A DNA stretch of 64,000 nt from Glebionis coronaria. Taxonomy: Eukaryota > Streptophyta > Magnoliopsida > Asterales > Asteraceae. How positions within the stretch are numbered: position 1 is the stretch's first letter; each line of letters opens with the position of its first letter. Location: NCBI GenBank assembly GCA_025667525.1, contig CM046876.1:82191512-82255511 (forward strand). Direction: 5' to 3'. Below the pieces are notes generated by a model, which saw only the letters and a list, made by a program, of their open reading frames with translations, was not told the DNA's origin and made no database searches. Of the stretch, positions 32,846-42,203 are shown piece by piece. The position numbers and the translations under genes were made by a program.

Positions 32846-34333
32846 TTAATTAGCAAACACATTATAGTTATCATGTGATGGTACCTTTTCAAGTGGCTTA
32901 GAATCATAGATGGGTCCAGAAGTATCTTCAGTCTCTGGGATCACTTCTTGAATCTTTGCCATGTACACATAATGTGCCTCTAACTCTTGATCATCGGCTT
33001 CATCATCAGTGTCATCACGCCAGTCAACTTCATCTGCTGTGAGTGGAATTCCTGCTTCTTCTTTCTTACACAGCAGCATCTTTTCCTTGTGATACCCTGA
33101 GTCCTTAACCCGTTTTGGCTTCTTGCATTCCCTAGCCATGTGCCCAAATCCCTTGCAGTTGAAGCATTGAATCCCAGTCTTTTGCACAACCGGAGTGCCT
33201 ACAGTGTCTCTAGCCCCAACTTGATTCGGCATCCTCTGATTATCATACCTAGCATCACGATCATACCGAGGTGCATGATCAACTTCCTTATATCTTGCAT
33301 TGGATGATGATCTGAGGTTGTTGTTGGTAGGTTTGTAGATCTTCTTATAAGTTGTGGTGAGTAAAGACATGAGTTCTTCAATCTTCTTGTCTCTTGAAGT
33401 TTGTTCATCATCACTGTCTCCATCTGACTCGGTGTCATACTTTGGAGGTGGAGTGAGGACAATTGCTTTTGCTTTGTGTTTAGCAGCAGCTAGAGGTTTG
33501 GTGGATGAGCTTGATGACTTCGAGGAATGAGTAGGTGGTTGTTGACGAGGAACGGGTTTTGTTGAAGTAGCAGCCACAAAAGCAATAGAATTAGCATACC
33601 GTTCTGCCATTTCAACCCTTAGTTCATTCACTTCATTCTGATGTTGTTTCAAGATATCATAAATTTTATGATAGGAGATGGTCTTGATATCTTCCCTTTG
33701 TTTAACCAAAGTCACAAACCTTTGCCATTCCGGTTTGAGTTGAAGTAGAAACTGAACATTGGCATGATGGTTGGAGATGGTGCACTGATTTCTGACAAGC
33801 TCATTCATCATTTTGTAGAATCTCGAGTAATATGAGTCAATGGATTCACCATTTTCATATGTGAATTTTCCAAACTCCCAAAGTAGATTAGTCTCGAGAT
33901 CTTGAACATTTATCGACTCACCTTGCTTCAATCGATGAATTGCATTCCACATTTCCATAGCATTGGGACATGCATTAACTGTTGAATAGATATCGTTATC
34001 AATTCCAGTGAGTATGAAGTTTACAGGATCTGCTTCAGCTTGGAGGAGTTTTTTTTTCTCAGCAGGACATGTGTCAAAATCCTCCATAGCGCGTATAGTT
34101 GATGAAGTACCATCCTCTGCCTGTGTGGTAATTGGTCTGAATTCAAAAACTGGAGGTGGATTCTCAAGGCAGTGACGAAGAGCAGTTCGGTTATCTTTTC
34201 CGTCGAGAAATCTGAGAAAACGAGATCTCCATTGAACGTAGCAACCGACAGTGAGCACAGGTGGATTACCGTTGCCACCTTGTTCCAAACGAATTTGATT
34301 AGCAGTTGCAATGTTGATGTTGTTGTTAGACAT
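32846..34333 (-). CDS. gag: E5 gag
   Basis: About 495 aa from the ATG at 34333 (MSNNNIN); an in-frame ATG at 34375 lies only 14 codons upstream in the leader and is less likely. The copia-type gag domain includes MEMWNAIHRLKQGESINVQDLETNLLWEFGKFTY and SYYSRFYKMMNELVRN, then a Ser/Pro-rich linker and the zinc knuckle CFNCKGFGHMARECKKPKR near residue 410. It forms the particle and binds genomic RNA. The TAA at its end is followed by the coiled-coil part in the same frame, so the stop is probably a later mutation. Confidence 0.88.
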   Translation of the reverse strand: MSNNNINIATANQIRLEQGGNGNPPVLTVGCYVQWRSRFLRFLDGKDNRTALRHCLENPPPVFEFRPITTQAEDGTSSTIRAMEDFDTCPAEKKKLLQAEADPVNFILTGIDNDIYSTVNACPNAMEMWNAIHRLKQGESINVQDLETNLLWEFGKFTYENGESIDSYYSRFYKMMNELVRNQCTISNHHANVQFLLQLKPEWQRFVTLVKQREDIKTISYHKIYDILKQHQNEVNELRVEMAERYANSIAFVAATSTKPVPRQQPPTHSSKSSSSSTKPLAAAKHKAKAIVLTPPPKYDTESDGDSDDEQTSRDKKIEELMSLLTTTYKKIYKPTNNNLRSSSNARYKEVDHAPRYDRDARYDNQRMPNQVGARDTVGTPVVQKTGIQCFNCKGFGHMARECKKPKRVKDSGYHKEKMLLCKKEEAGIPLTADEVDWRDDTDDEADDQELEAHYVYMAKIQEVIPETEDTSGPIYDSKPLEKVPSHDNYNVFAN

Positions 34334-34426
34334 GGTGAATACTTGTGAATGAATTGCAGATCTTACCATCAACATTCAATCCATAACATAAATGTTGTTA
34401 TGGTTTGAATCAAATGAATTGCAGAT

Positions 34427-34437
34427 CTCTGATACCA
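34427..34437 (-). other. E5 primer-binding site, tRNA-Met type
   Basis: Minus strand TGGTATCAGAG two bases after the 5' LTR end; the standard initiator tRNA-Met primer site of plant copia elements. Confidence 0.9.
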
Positions 34438-34439
34438 AA

Positions 34440-34806
34440 TGTTGTTCCCATTCTATCCATAACACAAGATTTAGAAGAGATATTTAGAGAGAGAAAGAGA
34501 AGAAAGTAGAGAGAGAAACAAGAGAGAATTTGGAAGGTTAATGTTTACTAGAGAGAGAAAGTAAAATGAACCAACACCCTCTTCCACATGTGGAAGAGGG
34601 CTATATATGCCACGGCTCTAAGGCCTTTGTGGGCTTCATCTTGGGCCGGGCTTGGCTTTCACTTGGGCATATAGCCCCTAACAAAGACAATATTAGCTTA
34701 AAGTCCAAGCCCGGTTTTCCCGACTAACCTATTACAATACAAGACCTTTAACGACTAAGATGACCTATTACATTCTTGTTCGACTATATAAAATATAGGG
34801 CTAACA
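34440..34806 (-). repeat. E5 5' LTR
   Basis: Minus strand TGTTAGCCC at 34806 to AACAACA at 34440. Partner of 23936-24302. Confidence 0.92.
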
Positions 34807-35118
34807 ATATATTTATTTAAATTCGTTTATTTATTTATATCATATAAATAAATAAACAAATTTAAATAAATATATAAATTATATTTGTAACTCTGTTTTC
34901 AATGTGTTGTATTGTGTATATTTATTTAAATTTGTTTATTTATTTATATCATATAAATAAATAAACAAATTTAAATAAATATATAAATTATATTTCTAAC
35001 TCTGTTTTCATTGTGCTGTATTGTGTATATTTATTTAAATTCGTTTATTTATTTATATCATATAAATAAATAAACAAATTTAAATAAATATATAAATTAT
35101 ATTGCTAACTCTGTTTTT
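34807..35118. repeat. Hairpin minisatellite in CACTA intron, right part
   Basis: Three copies of a unit of about 113 bp, each with an AT-rich dyad centred on ATATCATATAAAT and ending with 'ctaactctgttttcaatgtgttgtat'. With the left part there are about four units; E5 entered one of them. Confidence 0.85.
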
Positions 35119-35473
35119 AAGTGTTGTATTTGATTGCAGAAAATGTATAACCTCGAGCCGCACATGAGATCCCCGCGGTGGAAGCTCATTAATGGTGTCA
35201 TTACTGCCCAGTTACAAAAGACATACAACCAACAAGGCCACTCTGAAGCGAAGATACTTTGAGAAAGACCTTGAGACTAGAGAATACGATTAGGATCGGA
35301 TTAGGCGGGACAGACCCGATGACTACCCAGTTGACGAGTGGGAGAAATATATCACGTTTTGGACTGACCCTGCCCAGAAGAAACGATCCGAAACAAAGAG
35401 CCAAAATCGGGCCAAGTCAACACTTCCCTCCCGGCATGGATCTCGGTCGATCCCTCGCACTCGACAACTCACG

Positions 35474-35535
35474 GTAATTATTATTATTATTATTGTTGTT
35501 TTTTATTTTTATTTTATTATTATTATTACTAATTT
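35474..35535. repeat. ATT microsatellite in CACTA intron
   Basis: Two (ATT)n runs separated by a T-rich stretch, just after the exon 3 donor. Confidence 0.8.
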
Positions 35536-36504
35536 TACATACATAGATATCTGATTATACATTTTGGTGTGTTAAGATTTGCCGCTTTTGATTAGATTGA
35601 TCTTATATGCGTGTGTATCTACAGAAAAGGGCGTCAGAAACCCAACAGGAACCTTCAGAGATCGATATGTTCTATCGTTTGCACACTGATGCAAACGGTC
35701 TATTCGCAGATCCGGACGCTCTCCAGATGTATGTAAGTATTCTTTCAAAACACACTTTAATGAATCATTGATTAATAATCTAGCAACCCGACTAATATAA
35801 TTACTGTCTTGTGTTATTGTCACTACACAGGATAGGATGAGTGAGCTCGAGGCGACGGGTGACCACACCGCTCCAGAAATCAACAGAATGGTACGAGGAG
35901 GGAATTTCGCGGCCACCATCCTGGCGTGGGTCAGGTATTGTCGGGATACGCCCATTCTATGCCGAGCTTTTCGGCACCCGCTGACAAAGTGCGGAAGTTG
36001 ATTTCATGATGACCCTGCTGAGAAGCGACAACAGGTATGCCGATCATTTTGCGAGATTTGATAGTGGTGGTGCCAGCGGGAGCGGGAGTCGCCCGTGTGG
36101 TGATGGTGAGGACTGGGAGGGTGGTGAGGATGGTGGCGATGACGCGAGCTAGTCGTGTTATATATGTGATTATTAGTATGTTACATTATTTCCTTATGTT
36201 CATCTTGACTTGTTTCCCTATTGTCCTAAATTAGAACACTTGTAACGCTAGTATCCTTAACTATCTGGACTTATCCCTAGTATCCTTAACTAAATTAGAA
36301 CGTTATATTATATTTTGGTGCAAGTTTGAACTTATTCCCGTTTGTGTTGATTTGTATTCCAAGTTTACTTTCTATGTGTGTTTTGGTGAGTAAAATACAG
36401 GTTCTGGTACAGGTTTTGGGACAGGTTTTGGTAGATTTTTTCGGGAAAAAATCTGGAAAACGCCTGCTCTGCAGGCATTTTATAAAAAAAAATTTGCAGA
36501 GATT

Positions 36505-36980
36505 TTCCCAGCGACATGTCGCTGGGGAAACTAGTCATGATCGACAACAAAATCAGGCAAAAAGCGTTGACAATTCAAACATATCGAGAGTTTCCCCAGC
36601 GACATGTCGCTGGAGAGAATTGAAAAAACGTTGACAAGTCAAACCTAAAGCGTTGACAAGTCAAACGTAAGAGAGTTTCCCCATCGACATGTCGCTGGGG
36701 AAAAACTGTAATTAGCTAAGAATATTAAAATTAACTTAATTTTTGCTGATTTAATTAGGATTTCCCCAGCGACATGTCGCTGGGGAAAAACATGCCACTG
36801 TGGCACAATATTTTTTTCAGGAAAAGTCCGTGGGCCCCACCTGTCGCTGGGGATTGTTGCTGGGAAATCTATTCTCATCGAGTGTACTCCATCGAAATTT
36901 CCCCAGCGACATGTCGTTGGGGAATATTATCCCCATCAATATGTCGCTGGGGAAATCCTCCGAATTTCGCTGGAGATTGG
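36505..36980. repeat. CACTA subterminal repeats, GTCGCTGGGG palindromes
   Basis: About eight copies of a unit built on CAGCGACATGTCGCTG, often extended by TTTCCCC and GGGGAAA to a perfect 28-bp palindrome (clear ones near 36505, 36592, 36676, 36762 and 36898; variants near 36836, 36928 and 36965). Subterminal repeats of this kind are the tnpA-type binding sites of CACTA elements. The cluster lies within 500 bp of the 3' end, as expected. Confidence 0.85.
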
Positions 36981-36996
36981 GTCGACTGTTGTAGTG
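36981..36996 (-). repeat. CACTA 3' terminal inverted repeat
   Basis: Minus strand reads CACTACAACAGTCGAC, beginning with the diagnostic CACTACAA. The following ggc (36997-36999) would be the 3-bp target duplication, but the left partner is out of view. Confidence 0.8.
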
Positions 36997-37133
36997 GGCT
37001 CGAGCTCGTTTAATAAACGAGCTGCAACTTAGGCTCGAGCTCGGGCTCGAGCTCGTTTAGGCTCGGCTCGTTCGAGCTTTTTATCGATCCGATCTCGAGC
37101 TTTTCACGAGCAGCTCGGCTCATTTCCACCCCT
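36997..37133 (-). mobile_element. hAT-like remnant, CTAGGGGTGGAAAT terminus
   Basis: A GCTCGAG-rich stretch ending (minus strand) in CTAGGGGTGGAAATGAGCCG. This combination of CAGGGGTGGAAA-type ends and repeated GAGCTCG is common in small plant hAT elements. The CACTA transposon ends inside it. No coding sequence. Confidence 0.45.
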
Positions 37134-37280
37134 AGTCCCAAAGTTAGTTATTAACATAAATCTCTATGTTTTGTAAACGGAGCTAGCAAAGAGATTAGTG
37201 GATGATGAATTATCTCTAATCATTTTATTTCACTTATTATTATATGTTTTACAAGTAATTTTTCAAATAGTTTATGAGTA

Positions 37281-37992
37281 AAGTTATTTTGGATACTATA
37301 TTAATCTTGGATATCAAAAGACTCATCTCCACCATCCATCTCCATCTCATCTAATGGATAAGATTAAAAGTATTTTATTATTTCACTTATTCTTATAATT
37401 TAAATATCTCTTAAACCGTTAAATGTTAAACGAAAAAAAATATACCATCGCGACGAGCATTTAATAAGCTTTCTACAGATATGCATTATGATATACTTTT
37501 GAAGAAAAAAAATTTCGTCTTTTTTTTTGTTTTTTAACATTTGCATAAAATATCATATATGATAATAGTGTTTTATCATATATGATATCAGTCTTAGGTT
37601 ACAAATTATTATTGAACCATATATGATATTGGTTTATATCATGTATGATAAGTTATATCATGTATGATAAGTTATATCATGTATGATACTTAGTGTTACT
37701 ATCATATATGATATTTAGTATCATATATGATAATTTTCGACCATGAAAAAAAAACGTGAAAAAAAACGAAAATTTTTTTTTTGTCGAAAGTATATCATAT
37801 AGCATATCTGTAGAAAGATAATTAAATGCTCGTCGTAACGATATATTTTTTTTCGCATAACGATTAATGGTTTAAGAGATATTAATGTTTGAAAAAAAAA
37901 AGGTGGAAAATGAGTTTTTGGTTTAATCTTATCCATTGGATTAAGATTAAAATGGAGGATGGATATTAGTCCTGGTATTCAAAATAAAGTTT
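37281..37992. mobile_element. Foldback element with long inverted arms (MULE- or MITE-like)
   Basis: Two arms of about 230-250 bp are inverted copies. CATCTCATCTAATGGATAAG on the left pairs with CTTATCCATTGGATTAAG text on the right; the CTACAGATATGCAT and GACGAGCATTTAAT blocks are mirrored at 37790-37835. The centre holds several palindromes of ATCATATATGAT. The outer ends align near TAAAGTTATTTTGGATAC. No ORF and no obvious target duplication, so the class is uncertain. Confidence 0.65.
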
Positions 37993-38004
37993 CGTATCCA
38001 AATG

Positions 38005-38348
38005 AACTTAAATCATAGTTTATGCATTAAACCCTTCAACACTAGTATTATTTTTTTCTTTGAAGTATAGTCAGCTTTTTTATAAAAAAATCCTGACAGT
38101 ATAAGAAGGGTGCAAAACCTCGTTGAAAACAAAACGCAATGGTGGCGATTAAAATATTTTACGCATGGCGACAGATTCAGTATGATAGATGATGCTTTAA
38201 TCATTAATTAGAACATGGCAACTAATTACATTACTCTTAAGCACGTCTTTGATCATATTTGAACATGTTTGAACATGTTTGAGTAAGTTAATTAGTATCG
38301 CTAATGATATTTGATCTTACTACCATCTCATCACTTTGTTTTTCACCA
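38005..38348 (+). other. Region upstream of the DUF604 gene
   Basis: AT-rich, with no transposon signature that I can name; should contain the promoter and 5' UTR. No confident TATA box. A short direct repeat of GAACATGTTT occurs at about 38262-38281. Confidence 0.4.
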
Positions 38349-39996
38349 ATGGCGGCTTCTAGGAAACATAAATTAAACATAAGTTGCAGAATACTTGTGA
38401 TTTCGGGATCAGTTCTTCTGATCGTCGTAGTCGTATTCGTTTTGCTCTCAAACCAACCAAATTATTTCCAATCGACAGAGCCGCTCAGAACAAGTTATTT
38501 CCATACCAAAGTCTTAAATGTCACGACCACGAATACTTCCCATCTTGTTTTCGGACTTGTGGGAACAACAAATGCTTGGCATTACCGAAGATCCTACATT
38601 GAGTCATGGTGGCGCCCAAACGTCACTCGTGGCTTCGTCTACCTCGATACGGAACCAACAGAAGATCTTCTTCCATGGTCGTCAGCATCCCCGCCTTTTC
38701 GTATCTCTGAGGATATTACAAATTTATTAAATGAATTAAAGCATCTTGACCCAATCATAGCTCGGTTGGTGCATGCTGCGGCAGAGGTCTACAGGGAAGA
38801 GCACGAAGGGGTACGATGGTATATCATGGGAGATGACGATTCGATATTCTTTGTTGACAATCTGGTGGATGTTTTGTCGAACTATGATCATACTAAATAC
38901 ATATATATTGGGGCTCATTCGGAGTGCATATTGTCCAATCAACAGTATTCATATGACATGGGATTTGGAGGAGCAGGACTAATAATGAGTTATCCATTGG
39001 CAAAATTGGTGCAAAACAGTATCGAAGACTGTTTACGGAGGCATTCATATGCGCATGGGGCAGATTTATTGTTAATGACTTGTGTCAATGATTTTGGAGT
39101 CTACTTGACTGCTCATCCAGGTCTTCACCAGGTAATATCAGACTCGAGCCAAGTAAAACCCTCTCTTTTCAAAAGGTTACCGCGTGACCTTAGTAATTTG
39201 CACGAATTTGAGACGTCTCATATTTTGGCGATGCTCGTAACATAGCATCTAAATTCTTGAAAATGTTTTGTTTTACAGATAGATCTACATGGAGATATAT
39301 CAGGGTTACTATCTTCACACCCAAAAGCACCATTACTTTCCCTTCATCATTTTGACCACGTAGAACCTATTTTCCCCAACATGAATCGCGCTGAATCTGC
39401 AAAACAGCTAATGAAAGCCGCAAACATTGATCAGTCTCGTTTAGTACAACAAACCGTATGTTATGACAGAAAATTGAGTTGGTCTTTTTCACTCTCGTGG
39501 GGCTACTCAGTTCAGATTTACGAGAATATCATCCCACGATGCACGTTAAAGACCCCTCTCGAGACATTCCTGCCATGGGCAATGGACTCTAACTCAAGTC
39601 AACTCTATATCTTTAACACACGACCACTCTCAAATGATCCATGCGCAACTCCTCACGTGTATTCATTTGACTCTATAAAGAAGATCAATGACGATGAAGT
39701 CCAAACGGTTTATGTTCGTGTAGCTTCACGTGAGTTGCCGACTTGTGGAGTAGCTGGTAATTATTCGGCCGATTCTGTATCCAGAATTGAAGTTTTGTCG
39801 CCTCTTACGAAACCCAACCAGGTGAGTTTAACTCTTATTGTTATTTGCTTTCTCATGATGAATTGATTAGCTTATACTGTATTGTTTGTTACAGAATGGT
39901 AAAACCGAATGTTGCGATGTGCTTGAGATCACAGAAGGAATGGACATTGCGAAGATAAAGTTAAGGAATTGCATGGATGATGAGTTAATCGCATAA
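38349..39996 (+). CDS. DUF604 / Fringe-like glycosyltransferase, three exons
   Basis: Exons 38349-39131, 39279-39821 and 39895-39996, all phase 0 with GT-AG introns, give 475 aa. The start is the ATG at 38349 in good plant context (ACCAATGGCG); the frame is open 15 codons further up. Residues 1-17 are basic, then a signal anchor (ILVISGSVLLIVVVVFVLL), so a type II Golgi protein is likely. The Fringe-like fold shows HLVFGLVGTTNAW, ESWWRPNVTRGFVYLD, RWYIMGDDDSIFFVDNL (metal-binding DDD), IYIGAHSE and DMGFGGAGLIMSYPLA. Exon 2 contains LSLHHFDHVEPIFP and LSWSFSLSWGYSVQIYEN, typical of plant DUF604 proteins (GT31-related). Length and splice sites look intact. The acceptor sugar is unknown. Confidence 0.9.
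39132..39278 (+). other. Intron 1 of the DUF604 gene
   Basis: 147 bp, GTAATA...TTTTACAG. The unspliced frame reads to a stop at 39243, so retention would truncate the protein. Confidence 0.85.
39822..39894 (+). other. Intron 2 of the DUF604 gene
   Basis: 73 bp, GTGAGT...GTTACAG; splicing adds the 33-codon last exon ending NCMDDELIA. Confidence 0.85.
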
Positions 39997-40469
39997 AAAT
40001 GGAGAAAACCATGTTTTTCATGCGTTAACTCGTATTGGTTTGTGCATATATCAGCTGAGTTGATCAAAAGTTGTATTGTAGGCTGCCTCGCAATGCCTTT
40101 GTATTCTTTCTAATGCTAATGTCTTATTCTTTAATTTATTTCTATAATGAGTTGCGCTTTTATTTACGAGAATTGATTGGGACACTCAAATTTTTTTTCG
40201 GGACATTCAAATGTATAATCTCTTGAAGAAACAATATAACTATTCCATGCATAGTTTAAAGTGTCTTAATTAAATTTTAAAGTGTGTAAATCATTAGCCT
40301 TCGTGTATGGTCCAACAAGATATACATTTCATACGTGTTACTACGTAACTCGTATTAATTTTAGATAACATTACGTAAATTAAATCTACAACAAGATAGA
40401 TGTGGGCTTTATTTGAAGGACAAGCCAAAAATAGTGTGTGATATATTTAAACAGGGGCATCTTTATACC
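39997..40469. other. Region downstream of the DUF604 gene
   Basis: AT-rich; should contain the 3' UTR and polyadenylation site. Nothing else recognised. Confidence 0.4.
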
Positions 40470-40613
40470 TTCTCGCTCACGGTAGAAACAACTCTGAACC
40501 GGCCCTAGTGGATCAACATGTATTCTCGCTCACGACAGAAAAATCTCTAAACCATATATTCTTGCTCACAGCAGAAAAAGCTCTGAACCGACCCTAGTGG
40601 ATCAAAATATATA
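40470..40613. repeat. Three short degenerate repeats, TTCTCGCTCACGG type
   Basis: Units begin near 40470, 40523 and 40559 with TTCTCGCTCAC or a variant, then an AGAAA stretch and CTCTGAACCGGCCCTAGTGG. The middle unit lacks the last part. Confidence 0.75.
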
Positions 40614-40683
40614 AACTGTTAACTTTAGCACGATCGTGAACACTAGCCAGCCTGGTTTATAAAAAAGGTTTTTGTCCTGGACC

Positions 40684-40987
40684 TGTAGTGATTCATTCAC
40701 TACAACCTGGAATACTAGATCCGGAAATTACGATCTAAGAAGTCATCGACAGAAAAAGAACACGCAATGTACGAATCCCTAATTTTCCCGATTAGTTTAT
40801 TGATAAAGAATGCGTTGTGAATCTCGTCCCCCCTCACCTAGATGAGGGGGAACCGACTAATACATAGTCCTACGGGGTCGGGTTGGGCTTAGAATAACCA
40901 ACCGAACTTTATTCTATTAGCTATTTAGGAAACTCGGAAGTTATCCTCTAGACACGACTTAGGCTAATTAAAGACTATTACATAACA
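40684..40987 (-). repeat. E6 3' LTR
   Basis: Plus strand TGTAGTGATT to TTACATAACA; minus strand starts TGTTATGTAATAG. Contains CCCCTC...GAGGGGG and the ACCGACTAATACATAGTCC block shared with the partner LTR. It lacks the CTTTTATAGA segment (about 10 bp) present in the other LTR. Confidence 0.88.
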
Positions 40988-40990
40988 ATT

Positions 40991-41860
40991 TCACGGTAAA
41001 ACCCTGTCTTCTCCATACTTGAATAGTTCCCGTGCTAAGTGTTGCTCCCTATCACGTGCTAGATGATAGTATATCAAATCTTGAGTTTGTACTTTCTTTG
41101 AAACATCTACATGATCAACATTCCCCTGAGGTTCCACCTCAAATGCATGATCCTCCCGATATTCCACCTCAAACTCAACTCCTTGCAACACCTGCACTGA
41201 ACTTGTACATACACCAGAACCAATGAAAGTTTTCTTGTATTGCCCACTTTCATTGAAACCCATATTCTTGTAAAGCACTCCCTTTGAAGTAACGTCATCT
41301 AACCTCCAAAGTTGATCAACATTCATACCTTTACGGTATCCCAGGAATATGTACTTGATGTACTTGACCTTAACTGGTTCAAGCATCCCTTGCTTAATAC
41401 TAGCAAGCCAACCAAAAAACTCTAACATATCTATAGTCTTCTTGAATCCAATCGTTGCTGATGGTGACCTATTATCTAGATATGTAGACATGGTTGTATC
41501 CTCTGTCCAAAAAACCTTGGACAGACCAGCCTGAATCAGAAAACAACGTACCTTATCCAAGAGTGTCATGTTCGTCTTCTCAACCAACCCATTATGTTGT
41601 TGTAACCCGGAAACATCCAAATGTTTGGCGACCCCACTCTTCATACATTGTTTTTTAGACTTCTGATTACAAGAATCAAGAACATTACCCGTCTTGACCT
41701 TCCACCCAGTCTGAAATTTTCCTAACTGCTTCCTACCCTTCGTTGTCTTCCTGGTCACAGCCTGACCGTTCAGGGTATATACGCAATTAGCCCTTCTTAT
41801 TCCTGATAGTACCACCAGTGAACCCTTTATAACTTTGATCTTGCCCGACTGCATCTTCAC
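40991..41860 (-). pseudogene. pol: E6 gag-pre-integrase and integrase remnant
   Basis: 289-aa frame. It begins in the region after protease (GSLVVLSGIRRANCVYTLNG), skips most of the integrase core and resumes with HNGLVEKTNMTLLDKVRCFLIQAGLSKVFWTEDT (the VEKTN glutamate corresponds to the last integrase catalytic position). It continues to IFLGYRKGMNVDQLWRL and a post-integrase linker. Catalytic aspartates of the core are missing, so an internal deletion is likely. The protein ends three bases before the LTR, with RT and RNase H absent. Confidence 0.75.
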
Positions 41861-42203
41861 GGAAAACCCTCTTTTTCAAGAGTGCCCAGCGATATCAAGT
41901 TTCGTCTTAATTCCGAAACATACCTGACGTTGTCCAACACGAAACTTGACCCATCACTCATTCGTACTCGAACCTTTCCTGTCCCCCATACACGTCATTC
42001 CCTACCATCACCTAGCAGTACAGTACCACCGTCATACTCCTTAAAATCAACCAATTAATCTCTCATGTGTGTCATATGGTATGAGCCTCCTGAATCCATG
42101 ATCCAGTCCAAAAGTTCATCAACACTCATAGCCATCATAACATCAGCATTTCCATACCCATCAGTCTAGAACCGGATACCTGCTCTTCATTCCTGACAAA
42201 ACC

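Larger units (their letters stand above)
23936..34806 (-). mobile_element. E5: full-length Ty1/copia retrotransposon, 10.9 kb, decayed
   Basis: Minus orientation: 367-bp LTRs at both ends, a tRNA-Met primer site, gag, a coiled-coil linker, protease, integrase, RT and RNase H, then a 2.5-kb 3' region. The protease-integrase-RT order is that of copia. The LTRs differ at about seven positions (about 98% alike). The long coiled-coil region between zinc knuckle and protease, and several purine tracts in the 3' region, recall SIRE/Tork-type plant copia; I cannot place it more exactly. Frameshifts, stops and a changed integrase residue disable it. Confidence 0.92.
23281..36152 (+). pseudogene. CACTA second gene, tnpA / Transposase_24-like, split by E5
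   Basis: Exons are inferred from splice sites and coding text. Exon 1 is 23281-23382 (MADVGRGHGG, Gly-rich). Exon 2 is 23486-23769 (FIDSSDNIVAPASLYASHWG, stop at 23710-23712). Exon 3 is 35140 to about 35473 (MYNLEPHMRSPRWKLING, a frameshift, then EWEKYITFWTDPAQKKRSE and KSTLPSRHGSRSI). Exon 4 is 35625-35732 (FYRLHTDANGLFADPDALQMY). The last exon is 35831-36152, ending in a Gly/Asp-rich tail. This layout fits plant Transposase_24 proteins, which bind subterminal repeats. Stops and frameshifts in exons 2, 3 and 5 make it inactive. The intron after exon 2 is 11.4 kb because it contains E5. Confidence 0.75.
19863..36996 (+). mobile_element. CACTA (En/Spm-type) transposon, 5' part missing
   Basis: Plus-strand tnp2-type transposase, DUF4218 and DUF4216 regions are followed by a second gene of the tnpA/Transposase_24 type, then a cluster of subterminal palindromes and the terminus TTGTAGTG at 36989-36996, the complement of CACTACAA. 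The left terminus and the tnp2 N-terminus are absent; E1's LTR abuts the first exon seen, so E1 probably inserted into tnp2 and the left end lies beyond the window. E5 lies inside its second gene. All genes are broken except the DUF4216 ORF. Confidence 0.85.

Noticed and set aside
36326..37013. ORFs rich in MSLGK / CRWG near the CACTA end
   Set aside because: They are translations of the GTCGCTGGGG subterminal palindromes.
38384..38982. Short alternate-frame ORFs within the DUF604 exon 1
   Set aside because: Overlap the long frame with signal anchor and DDD motif; no support of their own.
40690..40704. CACTACAA as a second CACTA terminus
   Set aside because: It is part of the hairpin at the end of the E6 LTR, which has its own TG...CA ends and ggacc duplications; no subterminal repeats are nearby.
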